Assembly: GCF_014725735.1 (NCBI RefSeq)
Contig: NZ_CP061368.1
Span: 2,185,225 to 2,249,224 of the forward strand
DNA from: Wenzhouxiangella sp. AB-CW3
Lineage (GTDB): Bacteria; Pseudomonadota; Gammaproteobacteria; Xanthomonadales; Wenzhouxiangellaceae
DNA: 64,000 nt
Direction: 5' to 3'
Position numbers and translations under genes: made by a program. Below, piece after piece: positions 1 to 10,000 of this stretch (the stretch's first letter is position 1; the number at the start of each line of letters is the position of its first letter). The notes beneath the pieces are model-generated. The model searched no databases and was not told the DNA's origin. It saw only the letters and a list, made by a program, of their open reading frames with translations.

Positions 1-748
1 GCACAAACCGGTCGATATCGCGCATCAGTTCCTCATCGAGTTCGGGCGGATGCACGATGACCAGCACATCAAGATCCTGCGGCAAGCCATCGGCCACAGG
101 CTCGATCGTTTCGACCTCGAACATCTCGTCGATCTGCTCACGTACCGCCCAGGCTGGCTGACTCCGACCGGTCTGCATGTCCAGGCGTTCATCCATGGGC
201 AGGCCGCTAAGCAAGCCCACGCGCGGCCGCTCCGGCCGACTGAGCACGTAGATCATGCGTGCCAGTTCGTATTCCAGGGTGGCTTCGCGTGAAGGCGACA
301 GAAAGGGCAGAACCTCCAGCCCGTCAATCATGTTGGTTCCCACCAGCCCGAGGTACAGGCTGTCGCCGGCCGTGCCGACCGGGATTTCCTCCAGCCCGTA
401 CCGTGCCGCCTGGTCTTCCTCCTCGGAGAACGGACGCGGGTCGATCCGGCGCACCCGAAGTTGCCCTCCCGACCGAGTCTCCATCTCGTCGAGCAGCTCC
501 TGAACCCGACGGGCGTAATCGCGCACCATGGGAAAATCGCTGCTGCTGCCTTCGCTGAAGTAGAACTCCAGCGTGATCGGCTCCTCGATGGCTTCGAGCA
601 GATTGATCGTTCCCGGGCTGAGGGTATAGAGCTGCTGCTCGGTCAGGTCCAGCCGTGCTCCCTTGAGCAGCGCGCCCGACAGCAGCGTCAGGGCGAGAAA
701 CAGCAGGGCGAGAAACAGCAGGGCACTTGCACTGTATAAATGCTTCAT
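1..748 (-). CDS. GldG-like auxiliary component of ABC transporter (partial, C-terminus outside window)
   Basis: The reading frame starts with ATG at 748, one base past the stop of the permease gene, and is still open at base 1, so about 248 residues are visible. It opens with a hydrophobic anchor (about residues 6-28), followed by 'LDLTEQQLYTLSPGT' and a domain typical of the GldG / ABC_transp_aux family, which places a large extracytoplasmic domain beside a GldA/GldF-type transporter. In the family this protein partners a gliding-type ABC exporter, but such systems also occur in non-gliding proteobacteria, so motility cannot be inferred. The gene is last of three on the minus strand (ATPase, permease, auxiliary) with near-overlapping junctions, so it is almost certainly co-transcribed with them. 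The assignment rests on the N-terminal pattern and on gene order. Confidence 0.8.
   Translation of the reverse strand, partial: MKHLYSASALLFLALLFLALTLLSGALLKGARLDLTEQQLYTLSPGTINLLEAIEEPITLEFYFSEGSSSDFPMVRDYARRVQELLDEMETRSGGQLRVRRIDPRPFSEEEDQAARYGLEEIPVGTAGDSLYLGLVGTNMIDGLEVLPFLSPSREATLEYELARMIYVLSRPERPRVGLLSGLPMDERLDMQTGRSQPAWAVREQIDEMFEVETIEPVADGLPQDLDVLVIVHPPELDEELMRDIDRFV
691..720. repeat. Perfect 15-bp tandem duplication inside the GldG-like membrane anchor
   Basis: The 15-base unit gggcgagaaacagca occurs twice head to tail (691-705 and 706-720). Being a multiple of three, it duplicates five residues (LLFLA) of the hydrophobic N-terminal anchor without shifting the frame. It looks like a slippage expansion. 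Confidence 0.85.
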
Positions 749-749
749 G

Positions 750-1490
750 TCAGTCCGCCTTCCTGAGTTCCAGCACGATACGGTTGGCAACCAGCCAGAA
801 GCCGATCACGAGCATGAAATAAACCACGTTGCGCAGGTCGATCACCCCGCGAGATATCGAATCGAAATGCATCAGGAAACTGAGATTGGCAATACCATCG
901 ACCAGTGGCTGTGGCAGCCATCCGCGAAACAGGTCAAGCACCATGGGCAAGCCTGAAAGCAGAAAGCCGAAGCACACCACGACCGCCAGGATAAAGGCAA
1001 CGACCTGGTTGCGCGTGGTGGCCGACAGGCAACTGCTGATGGCCAGAAAGCCGCCGGCCATCAGCCAGCTTCCGATGTACCCGGCCACGATCACCCCATT
1101 GTCGGGATCACCCAGTACGTTGACCGTGATCCATATGGGAAAGGTCAGGGCCAGCGCCAGGCCTACGAACAGCCAGGCCGCCAGGAATTTTCCGATCACC
1201 GCCTCGGTCGCGGTAATCGGCAGCGTCAGCAGCAGCTCGATGGTTCCGAACTTTCTCTCCTCGGCCCAGAGTCGCATTCCGACCGCCGGCACCAGGAACA
1301 GGTACAGCCAGGGATGAAACTGGAAGAAAGGCTGGAGGTCGGCGATCTCGCGCTCGTAGAACCCACCCAGGTAAAAGGTGAAAGCCGCCGACATAACCAG
1401 GAAAATCACGATGAAGACGTAGGCCACCGGGGTGGCGAAATAGCTGGCCAGTTCACGGCGCAGCACGACCATGACGTTTGCCGGGCTCAT
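750..1490 (-). CDS. ABC transporter permease, GldF / ABC-2 type
   Basis: This is a 246-aa polytopic membrane protein with about six hydrophobic segments. It carries the ABC-2-type pattern: 'RRELASYFATPVAYVFI' at the N-terminus, then 'MRLWAEERKFGTIELLLTLPI' near residues 70-95. That stretch matches GldF-like permeases annotated as gliding-motility-associated. The start overlaps the end of the ATPase gene by four bases (1487-1490), and the GldG-like gene begins one base after its stop, so the three form a translationally coupled operon. The substrate is unknown. Length is typical of the family. Confidence 0.85.
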   Translation of the reverse strand: MSPANVMVVLRRELASYFATPVAYVFIVIFLVMSAAFTFYLGGFYEREIADLQPFFQFHPWLYLFLVPAVGMRLWAEERKFGTIELLLTLPITATEAVIGKFLAAWLFVGLALALTFPIWITVNVLGDPDNGVIVAGYIGSWLMAGGFLAISSCLSATTRNQVVAFILAVVVCFGFLLSGLPMVLDLFRGWLPQPLVDGIANLSFLMHFDSISRGVIDLRNVVYFMLVIGFWLVANRIVLELRKAD

Positions 1491-2407
1491 GCTGCCTCCT
1501 CGCGGGTAATGGTTCTAAAGACTTCGTCGAGCCGGCCGGTCTCCAGCTGAACATGGCGCACCGGCCAGCCTTCATCCTCGATCACACGGCCCACCGCCCG
1601 GAAAAGATTGCCCTGGCCGGACGGGAACACCGTCAGTCGGCCACGGCGCACTTCGACCTCACGGGCTTCCGGCAACTCTCCGAGACGCGAGGCGGCCCGG
1701 TCGAGCGCATCCAGCTCCAGGCTGACGGCATTGTGGTAACGCGACTGGGCCAGCAGCCCGCGTGGCGAGTCATCGGCCAGCAGCTGACCGCGGGCGATAA
1801 TCATGGCACGTGAACACAGGGCATCAACCTCTTCCAGGATATGGGTCGAGATGATGATGATCCGATCAGGTGACATCTCGCGAATCAGGCCGCGGACCTG
1901 GTGTTTCTGGTTGGGGTCCAGCCCGTCGGTGGGTTCGTCCAGCACCAGCACAGGCGGGTCGTGCAGGATGGCCTGGGCCAGCCCGACCCGGCGCTTGAAA
2001 CCCTTCGACAGGGTCTCGACGGTCTGCCCGAGCACACTCCCCAGCTCCAGCCGCTCGACCGAGCGGGCAACGCGCTGACGGCACTCGTCGCCACGAAAGC
2101 CTCGAGCCTCGGCGGCAAAACGCAGGAGCTGACCGACGGTCAGTTCGCCATACAGCGGCGCGCCTTCGGGCAGATAGCCCATGACCCGCCGGGCCGCCAC
2201 CGATTCGCGCACGATATCGTGCCCCAGAACCCGGGCAGTCCCTGAACTGGGGGAGAGAAAGCCGGTCAACATCTTCATGGTGGTCGATTTTCCGGCCCCG
2301 TTCGGACCCAGAAAGCCGAGCACCGTACCGGGCTCTACCTCGAAGGAAAGCCGGTCGACCGCCAGCAGGGGACCGAAGCGGCGTGTCAGTTCACTGGCCT
2401 TGAGCAT
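1487..2407 (-). CDS. ABC transporter ATP-binding protein, GldA / CcmA type
   Basis: This 306-aa cytoplasmic ATPase is first in the three-gene operon. Visible motifs are Walker A 'GPNGAGKST' near residue 33, the Q-loop region 'MGYLPEGAPLYGELTVGQ', an ABC signature region with unusual sequence ('ETLSKGFKRRVGLAQAIL'), Walker B 'VLVLDEPTDGLDPNQ', and the switch histidine in 'IISTHILEEV'. The 'LSKGFKRRVGLAQ' signature and the 'LPEGAPLYGELTV' segment are characteristic of the GldA/CcmA multidrug-type subfamily. A C-terminal extension of about 90 residues is normal there. It powers the permease at 750-1490. The ATG at 2407 is the natural start, and the intergenic region up to 2563 is shared with the divergent deacylase gene. 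Confidence 0.92.
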   Translation of the reverse strand: MLKASELTRRFGPLLAVDRLSFEVEPGTVLGFLGPNGAGKSTTMKMLTGFLSPSSGTARVLGHDIVRESVAARRVMGYLPEGAPLYGELTVGQLLRFAAEARGFRGDECRQRVARSVERLELGSVLGQTVETLSKGFKRRVGLAQAILHDPPVLVLDEPTDGLDPNQKHQVRGLIREMSPDRIIIISTHILEEVDALCSRAMIIARGQLLADDSPRGLLAQSRYHNAVSLELDALDRAASRLGELPEAREVEVRRGRLTVFPSGQGNLFRAVGRVIEDEGWPVRHVQLETGRLDEVFRTITREEAA

Positions 2408-2563
2408 CCTTGTTTCAGCCTCGTTTTCGTTTTGGTGTCAGCCGTTTCAGGAACGGGATGGCAATGGGGACAACAGCCGCCGCATTCAAGTTCGATAATC
2501 ACGGGCCTTTTCAGACCCGCCGGGACAGGGTAGTTTATTGTGCTTTCCGTTGCTGGAGATTCT

Positions 2564-3631
2564 ATGCAGCCGGTCATGCTTGACCATCTGCCCGACGGCC
2601 TGCTGGACTGCCACGCCACCGAGCTCAACAACCGACTCCAGGCGCCCACCGTGATCCACCTGTCGGGCCGGCGTCCGCAGCCGGTCTTTGTCTCCGTGCT
2701 CCAGCACGGCAACGAGGTTTCCGGGTGGGACGCCGTGCGCCGGCTGCTCAAGGGACGCTACCAGCGCGACCCCCTGCCCCGCAGCCTGATCCTGTTCATC
2801 GCCAATGTACGCGCGGCCTCGCGACGGCAGCGCAAGCTGACCGACCAGCCCGACTTCAACCGCTGCTGGCCCGGCTCCGATGCCGGCGACACCCCCTGGC
2901 ACCGAATGTTTGCCGACCTCACGCGGCACGTTCGCGAACTCAGACCCATGGCCAGCATCGACATCCACAACAACAGCGGAGAGAACCCGCACTACGCTGC
3001 CGTCAATCGCATCGCTCCGCAGTCCTTGCGGCTGGCCTCCATGTTCTCGCGTACCGTCATCTATTTCACGCGTCCTCGGGGCGTGCAATCCATGGCATTC
3101 GGCGAGTTCTGCCCGGCGGTCACCCTGGAGTGCGGTCCGCCCCACCGGCTCGACGGTACTGACCATGCCATGACCTTCCTGGATACCATTCTCAACCTCG
3201 ATCAGATTTCCGATCAGGCGCCATCTCCGGAGAATCTCGAACTCTACGAAATGATCGCAACCGTCAACGTCGCGCCTGACCGTTCCTTCAGCTTTGCTCC
3301 GGACGGTTCATCGCTGATCTTACGCCCGGACCTCGACCGGCTCAACTTCGAGGAAGTGCCGCCCGGTACGCGCCTGGGCCGGGTCAATGGAGACTCGGGC
3401 CTGCCGCTGGTAGCGGTAACTCATGATGGTCACGATGTGTCCGGCGAGTGGTTCTCGGTCCGTGATGGCGATATCGTGACCAGCAGGCCGCTGATGCCGG
3501 CCATGCTGACAACCGAGGAGCGCATCATTCGCCAGGACTGCCTGTGTCACCTGATGGAACGCCTGAGTAGTGAGCGCATGGAGACCGAACACGCCCGACA
3601 TCGGTCGACATTGCCCGAAAAACGCTACTGA
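2564..3631 (+). CDS. Succinylglutamate desuccinylase/aspartoacylase-like (M14 superfamily) protein
   Basis: A 355-aa zinc hydrolase of the AstE/aspartoacylase branch is predicted. The zinc site is readable as 'QHGNEVSG' (H-x-x-E), then a histidine in 'SIDIHNNSG', and the general acid/base glutamate in 'VTLECGPPH'. The product 'FNRCWPG' resembles the family's substrate-arginine/asparagine block (N-R-x-W/F-P-G). I chose ATG at 2564; an in-frame GTG at 2540 is possible but adds eight atypical residues. The C-terminal ~100 residues form the small beta-domain seen in this family, here with 'VSGEWFSVRDGDIV'. It is divergent from the ABC operon and stands alone. The substrate is not predictable; an N-acyl amino acid or a small peptide amide is most likely. 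A second, only distantly similar member lies at 48484. Confidence 0.82.
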   Translation: MQPVMLDHLPDGLLDCHATELNNRLQAPTVIHLSGRRPQPVFVSVLQHGNEVSGWDAVRRLLKGRYQRDPLPRSLILFIANVRAASRRQRKLTDQPDFNRCWPGSDAGDTPWHRMFADLTRHVRELRPMASIDIHNNSGENPHYAAVNRIAPQSLRLASMFSRTVIYFTRPRGVQSMAFGEFCPAVTLECGPPHRLDGTDHAMTFLDTILNLDQISDQAPSPENLELYEMIATVNVAPDRSFSFAPDGSSLILRPDLDRLNFEEVPPGTRLGRVNGDSGLPLVAVTHDGHDVSGEWFSVRDGDIVTSRPLMPAMLTTEERIIRQDCLCHLMERLSSERMETEHARHRSTLPEKRY

Positions 3632-4071
3632 ATACCGCAAAATCCTCTCAAAAAAAGCAACTTGATGCCGCGGCAGCGTCAACATTTTCGCGGATGCAAC
3701 CGACAGCGGTTGAAAACACGGGAGTACGCAGGTACCCTGAAAGTGTGACGAACATCAAGTTTTCGTGCGACATCCATCCAGCGTAATAGAACATCAGATA
3801 TTCGAGCTTTGAGGTAATTGGTTCACGCCCGGATCCGGATTTTCAACCATCCGGTCCTGCCACAGCGGCAACTGCCACAAGGTTTTCCGGAGCATAACGA
3901 GGGACGCCGCCAGGCCATCACGCAACGGGACGTGAGGGCTGGAATCCAGCCTAATCCGGAACATCACCCCTTCTGAAGTCTGCGCAACGGGTAATCAGCA
4001 CGGCAGCTGGAGAGCAGCCGGAATCACAGGACCGGTGTGCTCGTTCTTGCAGGAACTTCGAGGGAGAAGCC
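3632..4071 (+). other. 440-bp non-coding leader region upstream of the giant gene
   Basis: No convincing coding frame exists here on either strand. It holds a short palindrome just after the deacylase stop (about 3663-3682, centred on tgccgcggca), the possible structured RNA described separately (3885-3961), and an RBS-like 'agggagaag' at about 4061-4069 just before the GTG start at 4072. A promoter for the giant operon presumably lies here, but I could not pick out a convincing -35/-10 pair. Confidence 0.5.
3885..3961 (+). promoter_or_regulatory. Candidate structured 5' leader RNA (three-helix element)
   Basis: A closing helix ttccgga (3885-3891) pairs with tccggaa (3955-3961). Inside it are a tcacg/cgtga stem (3918-3922 with 3931-3935, eight-base loop) and a ggctgg/ccagcc stem (37-42 and 46-51 of the 3900s, three-base loop aat). 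The result is a three-way-junction-like fold about 110 bases before the start of a 26-kb operon. It does not match any riboswitch consensus I know. It could be chance pairing in GC-rich DNA. Confidence 0.35.
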
Positions 4072-7000
4072 GTGAAAATTCGATCAGGGACTGGCCGCTT
4101 TCCGGGCGCAGTGATGACCGCAACCTGGACCGGCATCGTGCTCGCGGCATTGCTGGCAAGCCAGGCACTCGCCGCATCCGACCTCATCGTCGAGTTCACC
4201 GGGCCGTCTGAATACACCCCCGGCACCAGCGGAATCGAATATACGCTGGCAATCGAGAACGAAGGTGAGGAGACCGACGACGAGGTATCGGTCGAAATCG
4301 ACTTTCCCGAAGGTCTCGATGTCTCCTGGACCTGCAATGCCCCTTCCCCTTCCAATTGCAGCCCGCCGGAGAGCGGAAACGGCAATATCGACGAAGACGG
4401 CAACGAGATTGCTCCCAATCAGACAATCACCTACACCCTCACCGTCGAGTTCGATTCCGATCTTGACGATGATCCGCTGGAGCTGACCGCGGAAGTCACC
4501 GATGGTGACACTAACGAGTTGTCCGAAACGGTTGAGAGTGATCTGCGACTCGAAGCCGACCTGAGCATCACCAAGACCGCGACCGAGGAAACCTACGTTC
4601 CCGGAGCCAGTGTCGATGAAGCCATGGCCATCACGGTCACCAACGACGGGCCTTCGGATGCCTCCGACGTGCAACTGGTCGACAACGCCCCCGTGGGCAT
4701 GACCATCGATGCCTGGGATTGTTCGGGCGAGGACGGCGCAAGCTGCCCGGAAGCGGACGGGTCGGGAGACATCGACCAGACGCTCGCCATTCCCGCCGGT
4801 GGCACCCTGATCTACAACCTCGATGTCAGCTACGACAGCGATGCCGAAAGCGAAACACTGACCAACACGGCAACCCTTTCCATTCCCGCAGATCTCAATA
4901 ATCCCGACGGCGAGACCGAGGAAGACAGCGTGGAACTCCATCGCGAAGCCCGCGTCGACCTGTCGGCAGCCTTCGCACCCGGCCTGCCTGACAACTACGT
5001 CCCGGGCACTACCGGCCAGGCATACAGCGTGACGCTGGCCAATGATGGCCCGGCCGACGCCTCCGCAGCGACGGTCACCATCAGCTACCCGGCCGACGAC
5101 ATCGACAACCTCGGATACTCCTGCTTGCCGGCGGACTGCACTGAACTGTCCGAAGACGACGGGGAGCTGGAAATCGAGGTCGAGCTGGCAGCGGATGCGG
5201 AAATCGACTTGCAACTCCAGGTTGACTACAACAGCCGGGCCCTGTCCGACCCGCTGGAAATCAACGTCTCGATCGCTGCCGGGGATGACGACGTCGAGAC
5301 CGACACTGGCAACACTGCCGACCAGGCCAGTTTCGATATTGACCGCCGTGCCGAAATCTCGGTCGAGAAGACCGCGACCGAGGAAGAAACCGCGCCGGCA
5401 AGCGAATTCGCATACGAGATTCGCGTCACCAACAGCGGTCCGAGCGACCTGGGCCACGACCCCGACAGCCAAGACAGCGTGATGGTAGAAGACATTTTCG
5501 ACTCGCTGCTCAACGGCATCGCAAGCGAGTGCCCGGACGGCGACGGCAGCACCCCATGCTGGACCTGGTGCACCACCGACCACGGCGATACCGGCGAACA
5601 GGGTGAAGGCATGGAGTTCGGCCCGGACGACTGCCCGGGCGATGTCGATTTCGATAAAGGCAACATCACCGACCTGGCGCTTTCGATTGCGGCCGGCAAC
5701 ACCAGCCTGGTCCGGGTATTCGTGTCGACCTCCCCGACCGCTTCGGAAGGAACCATCTCGAACACGGCGACGGTTTCACTGCATTCGGAAAGTCCGGTCA
5801 CCGAAGAAGGCTCACCGGATGACAACATCGACTCCGTGGACGTGAACGTCATCGTTGCCTCCGATCTGGCCATTCTCAAGGAGGACGATACCGACAATGC
5901 CATTGCCGGCACCGAACACGAGTACGAGATAGTCGTCAGCAACCCGGGGTTCATCGGGGCCGAAGGAGTCGGTGTGGTCGATCCTCTACCGCTGTACGAA
6001 AACGAAGAAGATGTCGGTTTTGTTCCCGGCAGCATTCAGTTCAGATGCCAGGCATTCGGCAACGCCGACTGCAATCTCGATGGCCAGAGCGGAACCGGCG
6101 GGGAACCCACCGACTGGTACGAGGCAGACGAACTCGATGAGTTGATTGACCTCGGGTCCGAATCATTTGTTGTCTACACGGTTGTGGGTACCATTGATCC
6201 CCGCGCCGAAGGCGATCTTGTAAACCATGCCGAAATCATCCTGCCCGATGGCTTTGACGACCCCAATCTCGACAACAACGAATCGACAGTCACCACCAAC
6301 GTCTTCCCCGAAGCCGACTTGCGAATCGACAAGTCGCTGATCGATTTCCAGCCGGAGACGGGAGATCCTCCCTACACCCTGACCTACCAGATTGATGTAT
6401 CCAATCGCGGGCCCAGCTACGCATTCGATGCGACCATTGCCGACGAGCTTGACAGTGACCTGTTCGCCGACGGCAGCGCAAGCTGGTATTGCCTGGTTAC
6501 CGAAGCCGTCGACCAGACCGAGTGCCTGACAACCAGCCCGGACACGCCGATCACCGGGGTCTCCTCGGTTGAGGAATCAGTCGATATCGCACCCGGCGGC
6601 GAAGTTCGGCTGATCATCGAGGTCGAGACCGTTGTCATTGCCGAGGGAGTCGTGATCAACACTGCCTCGGTCACCTCCCCGGCCGGCACTGCCGATACCA
6701 CGATCGAGACCAACCTCGCCGGCGAAGCCGATCTTTCCATCAGCAAGACATCGAATCGGACTTTCATCGCCCCGGGCAGCGAGATCGAGTACGTGATCAC
6801 GGTCGAGAACGACGGGCCGGACAATGTATTTGGCGCCGCGGTCACCGACATCTTCCCTCCGGAGCTCGAAGACGTTGCCTGGAGCTGTGAGGCGACCACG
6901 CCGGTACCCGGTGATCTGACCTTTCAGCGCATGCACTCCCCGTCGGAGTCCGGGGCACGCGCCTCGCTGGCCAGCCATGACGGGCGCCAGATCTATGTAA

Positions 7001-10000
7001 TAGCCGCACAGGAGGATACTGGTCGGCTGCTGATCTACGATCGCGATCCCACGCCCGGCGCGACTTTCGGGCGCATCAATCTGCTCGAAACCCATATCGA
7101 AGGCATACAGACGCCGGGTACGGGCTCGACAGTGCGCGGCTTGCACGCACCGGTCGACATGGTCATGTCGCCCGATGGGGAATACATCTACGTGTTGTCC
7201 GAAGAACTGTTCATGGAAGGAGACGAGGAAGAGAACATACCCGACGAAACCATCGCACCGGCCATTGCCACCTTTGAGCGCAATACCAATCCGGCCGATC
7301 CCGACTACGGCACGCTGACCTACCAGGATCAGGTTCGCGATGATCTGCCCGAGGATGCGCGACGCATCACGATGACCAGCGGTCACATCTACGTTTCCGG
7401 TGATGAACAGATCGCGATATTCAACCAGGACCCGGCCACCGGCCTGCCCGAACACCAGGATGATCACGAAGAACCCGGACTGGATAGTCCCGGCTCGTTG
7501 ATCATCGACCACCGTAACGACATCCTGTTTGCCGCCAACGACGAATCACCCGGCCTGTTTGCATTCACCATCCGCCCGGCCGGTGGCAGTCATCCGGCAG
7601 GCAGCCTGGACAAGCTCCATTCCATTGACGATGCGGAAACTGAAGATCTGGTCGACCTGGTGCTGGCCCCTGATGCTGCTCATCTTTATGGCATGTCGGC
7701 CGGCGCGAATGAACTGATCGTTATCGACTACTCGGATGTCAACGAGACAGAAGAGATCAGCGTTGCATTTCGCTATGAGCCACCCGGCGGACTTGGCGAC
7801 GACCTGTTCGGCCCGTTTTCGCGCCTGGACATTGCCATCGACGGTGAGCATGTGCTGGTGACCAGCCGCGACGAGGGCGCGCTGTACCGGTATCGCCGCG
7901 ATGTCATCGGCGGCGGGTTATCACCCGAGGAACTGATTACAGACGACGAGATCGACATCGACCCCGGCGAGGGTGAGGACGATGGTCCTGTGCTCGAACA
8001 GGCCAGCGACATCCTGATCACGCCTGACGGTCGTCATGCGCTGGTGATTGTTGACGATTCACCCGCCGGAACCCTGGCACGATTCTCGCGCCAGGCGCCC
8101 GACCCGCTGTTTGCCTTTATCGAGAAAGAAATCGACGAGGAAGTCGACGGCATGCAGTCGCCCAATGATGTTGTCACCAGCCCCGACGGTGCGCATGTCT
8201 ACACCGTCAGCCTTGAAGACGATTCTCTGAGTGTATTTGCCCGCAATCCGGCCCTGGGACTGACCGATGACACGCTGGGCCAGCATCTCGACCACCGCAT
8301 CAGCTACTTCGACAGTGATGATGAAATCGATGGCCTGAATGGTGCCCGCCGTGTCTTTGTCAGTCCTGATGGAAGAAGCGTCTTCGTGACCAGCCAGAAC
8401 CATGATTCACTGGCCGTTTTCGATCGCAATACCGACGAGGGGAGCGCCGAGTTCGGCTTTCTCACCTTCCGCGAGCAATTCCGTGCCAGCGACATCGACA
8501 GCCTGGGTGGCGCCAAGGGCATGGCCATGGACTCGGAAGGACGCAATCTCTATGTTGCCGGCAGTTTCGATCGCACCATCGCGATTTTTGATCGCGACCT
8601 CGACACCCTGGGGCTTTCCTACCGACATTCGGTGCGCAGCGGTCAAAGCGGGGTCAGCGGCCTGGACGGGATTCGCGACCTGGTCGTGACCGGCGACGAC
8701 GAACAACTGCTCGGCGTGAGCGTGACCGACAATACGCTGGTTTCGTTCGAACGCAACAACGACCTGGTCAGCGCTGATCGCGGCGACTTGAGGATGCTGC
8801 AGGTCATGCAAGGCGGCATCGGCGATCGTCCCGTGGCGCTGAGCGTGCCACCGGCCGGCGGCCGGGGCGCCGGCGAGCATGTCTACGTGGTCAGCGAGCA
8901 GAGCCACACGCTCGCCGTGTTGCGCAGGGTCACCGATCCGACCAGCTCGGCATTTCGCCAGATCCAGCCCATATCCATTCTGAACAACAACGAAGACGAC
9001 ATCGAATCGATGTCAGGCCCACGCGATGTCGAAGTCAGCCCCGACGGCAACCGTGTCTATGTCGCCTCCCCCAACGATCACTCCATCCTGGTGTTCGATC
9101 GTGACGTCAATGAATCGGGGCAACGCTTTGGCGAACTCAGCCTGGTCGAGACCCGAGCCAATCGCGTCGATGGCGTGGCCGGACTTCGCCAGGTGCGCTC
9201 GCTGACAGTCAGTCCCGATTCCCGCAATGTCTACAGCGTCAGTTTCGGTAGTCCGCCAGCCGATCGGGCCTCGCTGTCGGCATTTCTGCTCGGTGCCGGT
9301 TCCAGCTGCACCGCCGGCGGTGGCGGCAACATCGACGACCGGGTCAACATCGGTGTCGGCGGTGCCCTGGTCTACCGCGCCAATGCCACCGTGAGGGCCG
9401 ATGCCACCGGCATGCTGGAAAACACCGCCATCGTGTCGCCACCCGAGCGCTTCAATGACCCGAATCCGGGCAACAACTCCGACACCGACCTGATCAGCCT
9501 GATTCCCGAGGGCGATATCAGCGTCACCAAGACGTCCGAAGACCTTTCGGTTGTTGCCGGCGAACGGGCAGCTTTCGAAATCACGATCAGAAATCCCGGT
9601 CCGAGCAACCTTGTGAATGAACCGGATCACGAACTGACGCTGACCGATTCGCTCGACCCCAACGTATTCGACGTCGACGGCGCCACCTGGAGCTGCGAGG
9701 CCAGCGGTTCGGGATCGCTGGAATTTCTCGATGCCTATCTGGCCGATACGGAAGAGCAGAACGGCGGATTCGAGTCCATCGGCAATCTGACCGGCCTGGT
9801 CCGAACCGAGATCCAAACGGTCAACGGTCACCTGCCGATTCTCGCGGGCGCCAGCACGTTTGACGACGCCATTTTGCTGTTCCCGCTCGACGAGGTCGAT
9901 GGCAGCGTTTCCGATCCGGTCATCATCCGCGACGGCGATGTCGTCGGTGTTGGTGAACAGATGGTCGCTTCGCTGGCCGGGGCGCGCTCGCTGGCAGCCA

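Noticed and set aside
1-2407. Gliding motility operon
   Set aside because: The GldA/F/G-type transporter alone is common in non-gliding proteobacteria; no other gld genes are present.
3885-3961. Cyclic-di-GMP (GEMM) riboswitch
   Set aside because: The characteristic conserved loop and tetraloop-receptor sequences are absent; only the general hairpin layout is similar.
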